Assembly: GCA_012845835.1 (NCBI GenBank)
Contig: JABAKD010000010.1
Location: 1,917,501-1,981,500, forward strand
Direction: 5' to 3'
Origin: Undaria pinnatifida
Lineage: Eukaryota > Sar > Phaeophyceae > Laminariales > Alariaceae
DNA length: 64,000 bases
Part shown: piece after piece, positions 23,611-35,412 of the stretch
How positions within the stretch are numbered: the stretch's first letter is position 1
How the letters are laid out: every line of letters starts with the position of its first letter
Notes under the pieces: model-generated
What the model was told of the DNA's origin: nothing
Databases searched by the model: none
What the model saw: the letters and a program-made list of their open reading frames with translations, nothing else
Program-made: the position numbers and the translations under genes

Positions 23611-24111
23611 CTTCACAGCACCGCCGCTGACACCACCACCACCCGCAGTACCCATGCCATCCCCTCCTCCAACAGAACCCCCCGGCACATCTCTCCGCGT
23701 CAGCGTGGCCCGCACCAGGGGACCGCTCGATTCTATCCCCTCCACGAGGCCTTCCGAGGCGGCCGTCGACCGCAGCAACACCGCCGCAGTGGAAACCCTC
23801 CCCGGGAAGGCGTTATCTAGGTGGACCGCCAATTCAGGCGGCAGCCCACCTCCCTCTCCTAATTTTGCCGCGCCTTCTCCTTGTTCGGCCGAACCTCGTC
23901 CTTTCTGTTCAGTGGCGCCGTTAAAATCGCCATAGCCTCCGAAGTGATCGTGGTCGGGGGTGGCGGTAGCGGCTTTTTCGGGCAGTTTTTGAGGCGTTAT
24001 CGAAGTATGTTCCCAAGGGGGGGCGTGGAAGAAAATTCCCCCGCTGACGGCGTTGTAGGTGACCAGTATCGGGACCGTCTCTACCGGGGTTGAGAGAAGG
24101 AGGCCTTGGAC
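23611..24111 (-). CDS. TMEM131: TMEM131-type gene, exon 13
   Basis: 167 codons, phase 0 on both sides. GLLLSTPVETVPILVTYNAV matches human AIQITTDYEILTIPVKAVIAVGSL, and PELAVHLDNAFPGRVST matches the PPSFPGKIVHQSL segment after an acidic/Gly insertion. Acceptor ATGTTGCAG, donor AAG|GTGGGT. Confidence 0.9.
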
Positions 24112-24167
24112 CTGCAACATAGTCCACGTCAACAAACAAAAAGCAAACAAACAGCGACAACCAAAAT

Positions 24168-24262
24168 GGCATCAAGTTGCAAGTTAAGATCAATCATATA
24201 CACGTGGATACCAAAAGGCATCAAGTTGAAGTTAAGATCACTCATATATATGTGGGTATGCC
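24168..24262. repeat. Tandem duplication, two 49-bp units
   Basis: Units start GGCATCAAGTTG at 24168 and 24217 and share AAGTTAAGATCA, TCATATA and GTGG. Confidence 0.8.
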
Positions 24263-24406
24263 GTGTTTTTCTATACCAAGTATGCGGTTATCTCTCTCGA
24301 TTCTCCTGTACTTTTCTCTCTGTCTGTCTCTGTCGCTTTCCTTCTGCCGTTGAATAAGGCCAGAAAAACAACGCACTATTCCTCGCGAAACCCACCAACA
24401 CCGAAC

Positions 24407-24590
24407 ATACCACCTGCAACAAACTACAAGTCATCATTGTACGTGAGACAAAGGGCACCCAGAGACCAGACCGCCGCGTCGCACACAGAACGTTCGCGAT
24501 ACCACCTGCAACCAACTACAAGGTACCGCTGTACGTGAGACAAAGGGCACCCGGAGACCAGACCGCCGCGTCGCACACAGAACGTTCGCG
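24407..24590. repeat. Tandem duplication, two 92-bp units
   Basis: 24407-24498 and 24499-24590, each starting ATACCACCTGCAAC and ending GAACGTTCGCG, with few differences. Confidence 0.9.
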
Positions 24591-25514
24591 AAGGAACAAC
24601 GTTCACGCTTTCTTCTAAATACAACAATCGAAAAAAAAAAACGCAACAAACAAAGCACGGAATATACAAACGCGAACAATAAAAAAAAAGCCGAAAACGA
24701 AAAGTGAACAAAAACATGTACTGTACTGAGGGGAGAGGATGAGAAGACAACAAAGAGACGAAAAAAAAAAGCGGAAAAACAACGATTTCGAAGCAATTAA
24801 TAGTATACTTCGAAGCATGTCTATACGTAATGAGCATTTCTTTTTCTTTGGCATGCTGTTTTCGGGCGACCGAGTTTTTTTTCTCGCACCGTCAGCTGCG
24901 GGGTAAGAAAGGGGGCCGTCAGGTACATACGACATATCGTATGTCTGGATCCCAGCCGACGTCGTGGCGGTGCTTTGAATATTCAACGTCCCTGAATTGG
25001 CTCTTCTTGTTCTGTTGTCAAGTATCCCTCTCCGTTTTCACATTTTTCTATTTACAGCCCGTTCCGCTTTCCCGTACGCCACAAAACCTTATCAGTCCAG
25101 TTTTTCACCCTTTTTTGCAGCAGCACTCCTTCATGACAGCCACGGACGGTGATTCTGTCTGTATGTGTTCGGTTCTGTCTGTATGTACCAGCGAATTGTG
25201 TGCTGTCATAGGTCATATACACAAAACAACAAAAAAGAGCGGTGTTATCTTTTCAAAAGCAGCCGCTGGGCCTCGCAGCACGACGTCAGTACAACAGCAA
25301 TACGTAAAAAAAAACAGCAGCAGTACAGCAGCAGCGGCACAACGGCAGCCGTGCTTCAAGCTCTCGTCTTTGTGCCTGTCACGGTCGGTGTACGTGTGTG
25401 GTTGGTGCACAGCAGGAGGAGACAGAACCACGACGACAACATCTCCGCCTCCAACGCAACAAGGAAACAAACATCTTCGGACCTCACACCAAGTAAACAA
25501 AGCATACAGCATTA
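24591..25514. other. Intron sequence, no feature seen
   Basis: A-rich at 24600-24780. The 236-codon frame at 24830-25540 has chance-like composition and runs into the TIR element. Confidence 0.45.
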
Positions 25515-26685
25515 GAGTGTTTGCGAAAGTACGTTTTTAGAAATTTACTTCTTCAAAAATTGTCCCGAAGGCAATATTTGCGGTAAATTTTTGAAAAAAA
25601 GGCAAAAATGTACTTTGCCGAAGGTAGGTTTTGATCAAAAGTTACGGTGAATTTTGTCTCTCTGTTTCATTGGCCTACAACACACCGAGCATTTGTCCGA
25701 GGCAGAACGCCTCTGCAAGGGTCTATAGCGCCCTAAGCAGGACCAGTTTGAAGCACCACGCTGTTGTCACGACACAACACAAGCTACTAATACGAACGCA
25801 CGGAGGATTGAGAGGGTAGTACCCTGAGCACGACGCGCAGGCGTAACATCAGAGATATGCAGCAGGCCGGTGACGAACCGTCTGTTGCTGCCCTCTGCGT
25901 CCGTGACCAAGGGTTCAGCGCTTGCTGCAAGCTGTGGTGAACTTCTCGCAGCTGGCGGAGTCGAACGCACGCACGCGGAGAGGAGCCTCAACGCAGAGAA
26001 CGACACCACGCGCCTTGATTGCGGCTATCGTGTGCCGCATCTGGCAAGATAGGACTCGTATCGGTCCATCTGTGCGACAGCAGCCACCGCGCTTCTCCAA
26101 CATCACCGCGACTGAAGCGTGGCATGACTTTCGGTTTAGGGCAGAGGAGCGGAAACTCCTCTGCCCTAAACCGCTGCGTTCACTGCGGATTCTTCGCAGG
26201 GTGGTGCTTCGCAATAATAACAGGTCCACGTTCCATGGGGAAACTGCGCTTCGCCTTCCCTTCCGTCGCATGAGGAAGGCGTTGCTCTGCTTGTAGCACG
26301 TGTAATGAGGTAGTCCCTGCTCACAAGGAGTTTTTTACGCGCGAGACAGACCGCCATACCTCTGATTTGTAGTCTGTTGGGTGCTTGCATGTACCGTGTT
26401 CCAGGTACTGCTGCACCTGAAACGAGAGGCTCGAGACTGGAGTACGTACAACGAGTACTCGTATATCGTATAATACTACGAGTACTCGTACTGCTGCTTT
26501 GCTGCTGTACTCGTACGTATATTACAATCGCGCACATCCCCGTTTCCCTACTAAATTTCGGAGGCGTCGCCTGCAGGATTTTGTTTACCGCTAGCGCAAA
26601 CACACCAAAAACTCGGTGGGAAGGCAATTCACTTTTTTTAGCGGAAGGCAAGTAAATTTTTAGAAACGTATTTTCGCAAACACTC
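25515..26685. mobile_element. DNA transposon with 36-bp TIRs, TA target duplication
   Basis: Ends are inverted copies: GAGTGTTTGCGAAAGTACGT at 25515 and its complement ending at 26685, matching over about 36 bp with four differences. TA flanks both sides (25513-25514 and 26686-26687). On the plus strand, 25985-26296 encodes AWHDFRFRAEERKLL and STFHGETALRLPFRRMRKAL, which resemble the start of PIF/Harbinger-type transposases. That resemblance is from memory and weak. The element is interrupted by a perfect hairpin and is not intact. Confidence 0.6.
26132..26173. repeat. Perfect 18-bp inverted repeat
   Basis: CGGTTTAGGGCAGAGGAG and its exact complement flank a 6-nt loop (26150-26155). It lies inside the transposase-like frame of the TIR element. 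Confidence 0.95.
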
Positions 26686-27239
26686 TATTAGCAAGAAAAA
26701 AAGCAGCAGCTCGCACACTTTGGTGGAACTCCTGTGTTACCCCTTTTCGACATGCGACGCCCCCGATACATCAAAGCCAACCCCATCCCGAAGGGGCACC
26801 TTGTAGTATAATATGGAGGGGAGGAGGGAGGGGGGGAGGGGGGGCGTCCTGCCCAAGAGACTCAAGTCCTAGTCTGGTCATCATCGTCCTAACGGTTGTG
26901 TGCTTTCCGATGGCCGTGAGTAGCCAGCGTAAGGCCGCCTGGACTTCTTCGCCTTGCTTTGCTCCCTCCAGTGCCCTTTATGGACTTGATGCCCTTTATG
27001 TGCCCAATGCCATATTCAGTCGGTTTCTAGAATCTGCTACGACTATCATGGTGCTTCTTGCCTTTCCTTTCTTTGCTTCCTCTCCGTTTCTTTTGTTTTA
27101 TTTTCCAATTGACTCGGGTCTTTCGTATGTGTGCGTATTGATAGCATTGGCTGTTGGCTGGCTGATACTTTTTTGCCACCCCCCCCCCGGCATGCGAGTC
27201 CATGTATATTCACTTACTACGTACAATACTTATTATAGA
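26686..27239. other. Intron sequence, no gene seen
   Basis: G-rich patch at 26814-26846 on the plus strand. The reading frame 26898-27347 has no family features. Confidence 0.4.
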
Positions 27240-27270
27240 AAAAATATATATATAAATATATATATATATT
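27240..27270. repeat. (TA)n microsatellite
   Basis: AAATATATATATAAATATAT-type run just before the first direct repeat. Confidence 0.85.
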
Positions 27271-28241
27271 TCAAGGACGTCAGCCGTGAGTTCGACAAAT
27301 TTCGGGTCAATACTCATCTCTGCAAGCTGCGTTGTTGGTACCTGTAATATTCTATGTGGGTGAGTTTTTTCTTAATGGGAGGGATCCTAATCTTTTCTTT
27401 TAAAAAAACTATATTATAAAAATGAAAATACACTCCTGCTGTGAGATCGAATATTTTGTCGACACTCATCTTTGCAAGCTGTGTGTGATACTCCGATCGC
27501 GCGTATTACGGGTTGTGTGTCCTCATTAAGGATATAAGTCGGCGACTCCCCTTGCAAATACAGTGTGGCTATCAGGGTCAACAGGGTGATGTTAGTAAGT
27601 CTGTGCGCGGAAACTATAAAACCCGTCTCTGAGGGAGACAAAATCTGACAGTTGTGGAAAGAAATGCACCCGTTTATCAAGTGAATACTGTAAGTCGAAT
27701 AACCGGTGAGGGGAGGACGGAGTTTTGAAGGACGTGGGGGCCTGATTTTGATCAAAAGGGAGCGGGGTTGGAGGGGGGGGGAAGGGGGGGGGGGGGGGGG
27801 GGGCGGACGGGGGGGCTATTCGTGCGTGGAAACTATAAATCCTTCAAGGGATAAATCTGACGGTTTAAAAAAAAAAAAAAAAAAAAAAATGCACCAGTTT
27901 ATCATGGGGGGGGGGGCGGGGGTTGGAGCGGGGTTCGGGCGGGTGGGCCAGCTCAATCTGTGCGTGGAAACTATACATTCTTTTAAGGGGATAAATGTGA
28001 CGGTTTTGGAAAGAATGCACCAGTTTATCATGTATATCCTGTAAGTCGTACAATCAGTGAGTAGAGGGCGGAGTGTTCGAGGGGGTGGAATATAAATATT
28101 GTGTTTTTCTCCGCTATAATGGTTGGTGTTGGTATTTTATAAAAATATTTCAAGGACGTCAGCCGTGAGTTCGACGAATTTCGGGTCAATACTCATCTTT
28201 GCAAGCTGCGTTGTTGGTACTTGTAATATACTATGTGGGTG
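27268..28241 (+). mobile_element. Complex G-run element flanked by 99-bp direct repeats
   Basis: Flanks 27268-27366 and 28143-28241 are direct repeats (CAAGGACGTCAGCCGTGAG ... CTATGTGGGTGAG). Between them are a family-T end (27420-27602) and three GGAAACTATA units (27609, 27828, 27966), each followed by GATAAATSTGACGGTT and ATGCACC(A/C)GTTTATC. G runs separate the units (27784-27803, 27907-27914). The same arrangement recurs at 51712-52340. Confidence 0.65.
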
Positions 28242-28757
28242 AGTATTTTAAATGGGAGGAGTTCTATCGTTTTGCTTTTTTAAGTATGTATGTATATGTT
28301 TCGTTTTTTCTTCACTATAATGGTTGGTTTTGGTATTTTTACTTTAGGTGGGGAATTTTGAGATAGATCTAACATCATATCTAACATATAAATCTATTAC
28401 TGCAGTTTCCACTATACTGCTCTTATCATATGTATGGTGGGTTATACGTGGTTGTCTTTTCCATTTTCGATGCCTTACCAGGTAGATCGGACGCGTCTTT
28501 GTGTTGTTTTTTTCGCCACGCTGTGTAGATTGCCTTCCATCGCTACACCTCCCCTGCTGGCGAGTCTACGAAATAATATTTTTCTTGCTTCGTTTTCTGT
28601 ATCTCCTGTTACATAGGTACGCTGGCTTCCGATTTCATGTTTACATTTTTTGGCGGATGTACCGCTTTCTTCAGCTATCCTGTCCTGTGTGACCTGTGAC
28701 CACGGGCTTGCTAATGCGAGTTAATTTGAGAAAAAAACATTCTTGTATTTAAATCAT
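28242..28757. other. Intron sequence, no feature seen
   Basis: T-rich. One TACCAGGTA lies at 28476-28484. Confidence 0.4.
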
Positions 28758-29080
28758 CCCTTTTACTTTCCAGCTCTACTTGTACTCGCAAGAGGTTTTT
28801 CACTTAGCGACCTTCTGGAGAAGCCAGCCATGGTCATAGGTGTCTTCCCTTCCCCCTGGTGTGTCTTTCATTTTATAGCGCATACGGTTCAGCATTCTCA
28901 CTGCTGTTCAGCTTTTTGGTTTTCATCTTGCCGATTTTCATCGCATTTTGCTAACTCACGCTCTCGCGCTTTCCGCTACGTACTATTTTTTTTACACAAG
29001 AAAAAGTCACTACGATACGAGCACACGGCTATGCACTCGCGAGGGTTCGAACCCGCGTCGTGGACGGGGAGGGGACAACA
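28758..29080 (-). mobile_element. tRNA-derived SINE, family S1 (diverged)
   Basis: On the minus strand the head carries a B-box-like GGGTTCGAACCC at 29043-29054 (plus strand; palindromic). The body carries GCGAGAGCGTGAGTTAGC. The A-tail is decayed. It is an older member of S1, see 58416-58725. Confidence 0.65.
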
Positions 29081-29945
29081 TCCACCTAATACTCCATAGG
29101 GGAGGCCTGATTTGACATGAACCATCCTCGAAACTGCGAAATGAAAGACTCGCCAATTGTCGAATTTATACACCGGAGTCCAAGATACGAGGCACCCAAA
29201 CCCTACAAATACGAGTGTAACCCTACATATCAAACTCGCAACCCGTCGGGAAACGGTCGGTAACCCGTCGGTAACCTACAGTAATATGGCAGGAAACGGC
29301 ACTGTCACCCCTTGAAAGACGCCATTGACTGACTGCTTCACGGTTGCCCGTCTCCCGGCATCTTTGGTGGCGGTGGCTGGTTGCAACACCGAGAACTCTA
29401 GCAGAGGCTCCGGGGCTCTGTCCTCCACCCTCCAACCCCTCCACCCCCCCTTCCGCCCGAGCGAGCGGTACCCACGACGCCCGAGCCCCAAGACATATAT
29501 ATATATATATACTGTAATCGGCTAAGGCTGGTCTCATCGCAGCGCCCCTGCGCTCGGAGCTAATGGCTAAAGGTCAAGACCTGATAAAGGTCAAGACCTT
29601 CCGCGTTAAAGAGGCGGAGATAATTATGGTAACTTCACTCGCAGCTATGAAAAGAGACGGACAAACAAACTCGCAGGTAAAGACACACGAGGAAAAAACG
29701 CACTTGCAGTCGCAGGCGCACCTGCCCTTGCAGCTGCCTCATTCGTTCCATGTTATGCGTACAATTCCCCAGTCGAGGCCAGGCGATTTCGACCGCCTTA
29801 TATCGAGATACTGCCTTATATAGGGATACCGCCTCTACAGGAGATAACTACTACTGTACCACTATATACTATATACGATACAGCAGTAGCCAGCATCCAT
29901 TGATCCTTCCTTTCGTTTTCGTTTTGGTGTATACCAAGCATACGT
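29081..29945. other. Intron sequence with (TA)n
   Basis: A short TA microsatellite lies at 29493-29511. Nothing else is recognised. Confidence 0.45.
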
Positions 29946-30175
29946 ACTGGAAACTGGAAACTGGACACTCTGCAGTTTGTTTTGTCTCTACATCGCTGGA
30001 CACTGGACACTATGTAGTTTGTTTTGTCTCTACATCGCCGCTACTTCGAAGTGTATATTTGCTCCGTAGTGACTGGAAACTGGAAACTGGACACTCTGTA
30101 GTTCGTTTTGTCTCCACATCGCACTAAACCGCTACTTCTAAGTGTAGTGTATATTTGCTCCGTAGTGATGGTTCA
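29946..30175. repeat. Tandem array of CTGGAAACTGGAAACTGGAC units
   Basis: Three units at 29947, 29995 and 30072, each with CTGGAMACTGGACACT, GTAGTTYGTTTTGTCTC and ACATCG. The CGCTACTTC..AGTGTATATTTGC spacer also appears twice. Confidence 0.75.
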
Positions 30176-30722
30176 TCCCCGGAACTGCGTAAAAGGTAAA
30201 AGGTAAGAGGTAAAGCTCCTGCGGTCACAATGCGCCATGCGTTAAACAGAAAACACGCATCGCAAATAAAAGGAGCATGGTATGTATGATACCACCACAC
30301 CCGGGGATACAGAATACACCGGAAATTGCCCAACCGCACAGGACGATACTACTACGAAAGAGCACGCCACAAAATACATCGAACAAGAGACAAAAAAGAA
30401 GGAGCATGGGTCAGGAGGACATACGAAGGGCTGCATTTGGTACCTCGTACATAAATTATCAATAGTCTAATCAACCGATTTGGAGCTTCAGGAGCAAATC
30501 ACGTGAAAAAAAAATGATTATATCATCGGCCAACAAAGTTAGCCCGAGGCGCGGGGGGTAGGCCCAAGCCTTTAAGGCGTGTCTCAGGTGGCGCTAAGGC
30601 TCGTGCTCCACCGTTTTGGGATAAATTACTTGGAATTGGAGCCGAATACCGTATAACACGGATGAAAGCACATCCTGGTGACAACTTTTTGACCTTCGAA
30701 AATAGCATCACCAGGGGTAGCT

Positions 30723-31660
30723 CTTATACGGGGGTGTGATATCTAGCGTACCCCCGGTGATAAGCACACCATGCCCAGGAGCCCCGCCGCTGGGGTGTGT
30801 GACAACGAGGGGGTGTGATATGGAGGGGGGGTGCTAACGGGACGTCGGTTGCTATCGAGTGCTAACAGACTCAGCCAGATGACAGGGGGTGTGATAACGA
30901 GGAGGTGTGGTAGCGGTATCGTTGACCATCAAGGAGTGTGACCAGACCCCGGCCAGATCGCAGGGGGGCGAAATCAAGGGGGGGGCGTTACAGGCAATGT
31001 GCGACAAGGGTGCGTGTTAAGAAAGGGTCAAGAAAAGGATGACGAAAAGTGCTGACGAATGAGAGGCGTTGGTTTGAAAGCATTTTGTGCTTCCATGCCC
31101 ACGCAATGCCGGTGATCGTAAGGGCCACGCTCAAAGCCCGGGGATGGCAGCAAAAAAGAACGCCTTTCTGCGACACTTGAGAACGGTTACCGGTACCACA
31201 ATCGATGACGAAACTCCCGAGGATTGCACATCAGAGGCCTTGTCCCACGGAAAAACTGACTGCTGACATCTTGACAAGAAACAATTTTCCCTAGCCCACC
31301 CAGCGCAAATCATACCGTTACCTTAACATCGTAGCGGTGTGCGCTAGTTTGTAAGGACAAGTTCCGCCATCTTGCAGAAAGTCGCGGATTAAGACGAACA
31401 GAAGTCGCACGTCTCACTCCACAATTTTGTCGATGTCTAAAAGTCTGACTTACTACTCGTTTCGCTCGTCTTAGAAGATTGGACCTTACCGGATGCGACA
31501 CTTTGGAGTTCGATACCAGGGTATGTTTTCAGGCGTACGTCCGAGGGGGGGTGTGGTATTCAACGTACCCCCGATGATGATAAAAGTGACAGTCGAACGA
31601 ATCCAAAAAATATACCCCCCGGTGTGATTTTATAGGCGTGGGCGGTATTCAAGCGGGGTG
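30723..31660. repeat. Dispersed GGGGGTGTGAT motif cluster
   Basis: GGGGGTGTGAT or a one-base variant occurs near 30730, 30809, 30885, 30901, 31550 and 31619. In two places it is followed by TAGCGTACCCCC or CAACGTACCCCC, making GGGGGT/ACCCCC stems. Confidence 0.5.
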
Positions 31661-31679
31661 CGCCATCATCGGTGTTGTA

Positions 31680-32763
31680 CGGTACCTGTTGCACAACCAT
31701 GTGCTTCATTTACGTTGATGGCGAGTATCGTGTCCAACAAATACATACGCCTTAAGGCGGGAATTCAAAGGAGTGGACAAGGGCGATGCATTTGAAACGC
31801 CCTTTGGTTATGAATGAACTGCGGGTAAGGAACAGCCGTGACGTTTTTACTGCTGCACGCTTTTTCTATCAACCAACTCTTTCGGGCCTTGAGAGGGAAA
31901 CAAAAAATGCCGACGATAATTGACGATTACGGCGGAGCATCGACCACTGCTGGTTGGCGACGATAAAAAATTGGTGTCCGAACGACGACGCCAATGCAAA
32001 GACTCGTACGGGACGGGCGCAGGATGATCCTACCGTACTGCTGCGTGCTCAAGCTACTCGTAGAAGCTTGAAAACATCGCATTCAATGTTTGTTTTTTTG
32101 GTCGCTATATACGGGCCCCAAAAAGGGTTAATAGTAGCTTGATAAAAATGCACCCGTCGTTTTCATGGTCGCTAAACATGCGTCGTGGTATTACAATAAT
32201 ACAATAATACCCCATATAGAGTAAATACAATAACACCCGGTACAGACAGAAAAAATACAATAATACCCGGTGCAGCAGTGCATACCAAGTACCTGGCAGT
32301 AAACAACGCAAAGGGGGAACAATCTAGAAACTGTACATACCGCGGTAGGTTTAATATTGGCAGCAGTGCAGTGCATCCAGCAACAAAGACTGCATGCATT
32401 AAAACTGTAAAACTGTATAAAACACAACAGCCACCCTCCGACATACATCAGTCCGCGCCCGCCGCCTAAAAATAAAAAAAAATCAACATGCCAGGCAACC
32501 ATTACGGAGACACAGGTGCCGTCCCTTCTCCGCCTCGACTGGTGCCTTGACTTTTATCGCGAAGAGGGTTGATTCAGCATTCCCAACGCTCGTCGATTTT
32601 TATCGAATTTTCACGCGGGAGGGCTCGAACCAGCCAAAAATTGAGCTTACTTAGTAGTTATCCACTACTAGGGCATCGGGGACGCCGACATGTGTATCAC
32701 AGTCCAGGTTACCATGATATACTTCCAAGTATAGTACTATACATCAGAAACAGCAAGTACGAT
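31680..32763. other. Intron sequence, no feature seen
   Basis: CAATAATACC words recur at 32200-32270 (short degenerate repeat). No gene recognised. Confidence 0.4.
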
Positions 32764-33121
32764 CAAATGTATATACCATAACATCACCCTGTTGACCCTG
32801 ATAGCTACACTGTAGTTGCAAGGGGAGTCCCCGACCTATATATTTAATGAGGACACACAACCCGTAATACGCGCGATCGGAGTATCACACACAGCTTGCA
32901 AAGATGAGTTTCGACAAAATATTCGATCTCACAGCTGGAGTGTATTTTAATATTTATAATATACCATGAGAGAACCATGTTCACACACAAAGGCCCAGAC
33001 GTGCGTATCATATCACATCCTATTATGATACATAATCACACACAGCTTGCAAAGATGAGTTTCGACAAAATCTTCGATCTCACAGCTGGAGTGTATTTTT
33101 ATTTTTATAATGTACCAGGTA
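32764..33121 (-). repeat. Terminal module of TIR family T (two copies)
   Basis: Two tandem copies end GATCTCACAGCTGGAGTGTA at about 32925-32945 and 33079-33099. Upstream of the first are CGCGCGATCGGAGTATCAC and CACAGCTTGCAAAGATGAG. The second copy is followed within 20 bp by TACCAGGTA (33113-33121). The opposite orientation is seen at 27420-27602, so these are probably right and left ends of one family. Confidence 0.65.
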
Positions 33122-34297
33122 TAATGCATGGAGCCAGTTGAAGCGCGGCAGCAGGAGAGCCAACTACACTGCAGCAATGCACTACTAGGGCATCGGGGAC
33201 GCCGACATGTGTATCACAATCCAGGTTACCATGATATACTTCCAAGTATGGTACTACACATCAGAAACAGCAAGTACGATCGATTTGTATATACCCCTGA
33301 CAAAATACAGAATCAGGTTGAGGCCATTCACACACAAAGGCCCAGACGTGCGTATCACATCACATCCTATAAATAATGCATGGAGCCAGTCGAAGCGTGG
33401 CAGCAGGAGAGCCAAGTACGCTGCAGCAACGCATAGCAGTAGTTCAGTACTCAGCACCTAAAAACGTTCGTAAGAAATTCGTTAGAGCTGTCTGCTGAAA
33501 ATTGTTCTGCGCGGCGAGAGAGCTCTTACCAGGTATGCATGCAGCTTCATCATGTTACTGCCCCGGATCACGACTGAACAACAAAGGACACACATTCGAT
33601 TGCCAAGCTCCGGCACACGGAAAACTGCAAGAGTCTGAGTCACGATCACCGCCACAACTTTTGACCCCACAAGGCAACCCCGCCGAGTCTTCTAAGCTCC
33701 AGACAAAGCTAGCCCCTGGCCGCTGTCTGACGGCGCATTCTAGCGCCAGAAGAATACAAAAAAATTACCCCGCGGGTGGGATAACTTCCGTATACCGAAG
33801 CAGTCCTCGAGGGGGGTGGGACCCGTTCACAGACTGCAGTCAGGACGAATAACAACAAAAAACAACAAAAACTTCTGGATGCGCGGGCCCTGCGGCTGGC
33901 CACGAATCCAACACTGAGAATAAACCATGGGTTGAAGAGCCCGCTTCTGCAGACATCGGCTTTGAGCAAACCTGTTATATACGTATACAGGTGCCACCCT
34001 TGATTTTAGTCTGTAGTTTTAAAACCGTCTACTGCTAACGTAGCCACAGGCAGACAAGACTTCCGAGAAAAGGACATGAACAATCCAATACTACACGGAA
34101 AAAAAAACACTCACGTAGCATGCCATTCTACGACCAGTGAGTGAAAAGCGTCTCTTCTCCAGAAAACAATAAAATATGGACTAAAAAACGGTCACGCGTT
34201 CACTCCAGAGCAGCCTAACCCCATTCTTGAAAAAAAAAATCAAAACTAACTCCTGCATGACAAAATAAAAATCAATAAAATGCCTGAATGCACGCAC
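33122..34297. other. Intron sequence without clear features
   Basis: 33184-33290 repeats 32665-32760 (ACTAGGGCATCGGGGACGCC and GATATACTTCCAAGTA). One TACCAGGTA lies at 33537-33545. Otherwise nothing is recognised. Confidence 0.45.
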
Positions 34298-34801
34298 CTC
34301 CATCCTAACAGTCCCGTCAGCCACCTCCGCAGGGGCCGTGGCGGCCACCTCAAAAGTCGCAGTCGCTCCCGGCACAAGCGTACAAACATGCCCACCACCA
34401 CCGCCCCCATCTCCACCCCCTCCCCCGCTCCCGCCTCCATCTCCAGCTGAGTCCCGCCCTTTCCCGCCCATCCGCCGGCGCACCCACCCTTTACTAACCT
34501 CGCCCCCTCCTACGGCGACCCCGCTCCCCTCTAAGGGAAACGTTTCTCGATCAAAAACCTTTCCGTCTCTAAGCGTCTCGCGGACTAGCTCCGTAACGTG
34601 AGCAGTGGGGCGCGAAGACAACGAAGGAAGGGGGTTTCCCGCGCGGTCGGAAGGTTTTCCTGTGGGCGGGGAGGAGGGTGCGCGTGAAGGAGTGGGATAG
34701 ACCAGACGAGGGGGCGCGGTGGCGGGGGGGGCAGAGGCGGTGGTGGAAGAGGGGGAGCCGTCCATCGTCCCCGTAGCGGCCGCCTTGTGGGAGGATCGGG
34801 C
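34298..34801 (-). CDS. TMEM131: TMEM131-type gene, exon 12
   Basis: 168 codons, phase 0 on both sides. Mostly Ser/Pro/Gly-rich. The conserved part CTLVPGATATFEVAATAPAE then GTVRME matches human VTLASGYFAVFRVKLTAKKLEGIHDGAI. Acceptor TTTTTTTGCAG, donor GAG|GTGCGT opens the 10.2-kb intron. Confidence 0.88.
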
Positions 34802-35243
34802 CTGCAAAAAAAGGCAAATAGGAAGGCGTTTGAGAGGAGGAGGGGGAAAAGCGGGAATGGGAACAGGAGGAGGAGGGTGGGGGGAGGGGGGGAAAGAGGA
34901 CGCGCGGGGGGGTTACGTAACCTTAATTTTGTTGAAAACTTCTAGAGGGCTTGGATTGAACGATGGGCCCGCCCGTGCAACAGGGTAAGGACAACATACG
35001 CCATCACCGACAAGACTACAACATTCAACTTAACCAGAAAAGCAAGCAAGAAACGCATATCTCACACTGGCCCCAAGCCCGTGCGCAGCACGAGCACGCG
35101 GGCAGCAAGCGCGAGGCAGGCAGCAGCAGCAGCATGGCAAGTACCCCCGCCAACAACCGCTCCGCCCACCACCCCTCCCCCTGCACCCCGTTGACAGCCA
35201 CACAAAGCCCTCAAGCAAGCAATAACAAATCAACCATGCAATC

Positions 35244-35362
35244 AACCATCCATCCATCCAACTCAACACGTATCCAATCATCCAACTCACCAACCAATCA
35301 TCATACCAGCAACCAACCAACCAGCAACCAACCAACCAACCAACAAACCAACCAGCCCCCCG
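35244..35362. repeat. (CCAA/CCAT)n low-complexity tract in intron 11
   Basis: Imperfect CCAAC and CCATC tetra/pentanucleotides, within the 611-bp intron 34802-35412. Confidence 0.75.
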
Positions 35363-35412
35363 CACACACAGGCAAAGGCACACACACGCACAAACACGCA
35401 GTCACCAGTCAC

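Larger units (their letters stand above)
24112..34297 (-). other. Intron 12, 10.2 kb, transposon-filled
   Basis: Donor GTGCGT at 34297 and acceptor ATGTTGCAG at 24112 both fit phase 0, and the proteins on the two sides are adjacent in TMEM131 (GTVRME|VQGLLLSTPVETVP). The intron holds tandem repeats, a TIR element, a complex G-run element and a SINE, annotated separately. No nested gene was recognised. Confidence 0.85.

Noticed and set aside
22796-23935. 379-codon plus-strand frame
   Set aside because: Antisense to exons 13-14 and intron 13, low complexity, no motif.
24830-25540. 236-codon plus-strand frame in intron 12
   Set aside because: Random-like composition. It runs into the left end of the TIR element.
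29043-29054. tRNA gene at GGGTTCGAACCC (and similar sites at 58477, 61310, 62110)
   Set aside because: Only the B-box region is present, without cloverleaf pairing; these are SINE heads.
29946-30175. CRISPR-like array
   Set aside because: Units are contiguous tandem repeats without unique spacers of constant length, in a eukaryotic intron.
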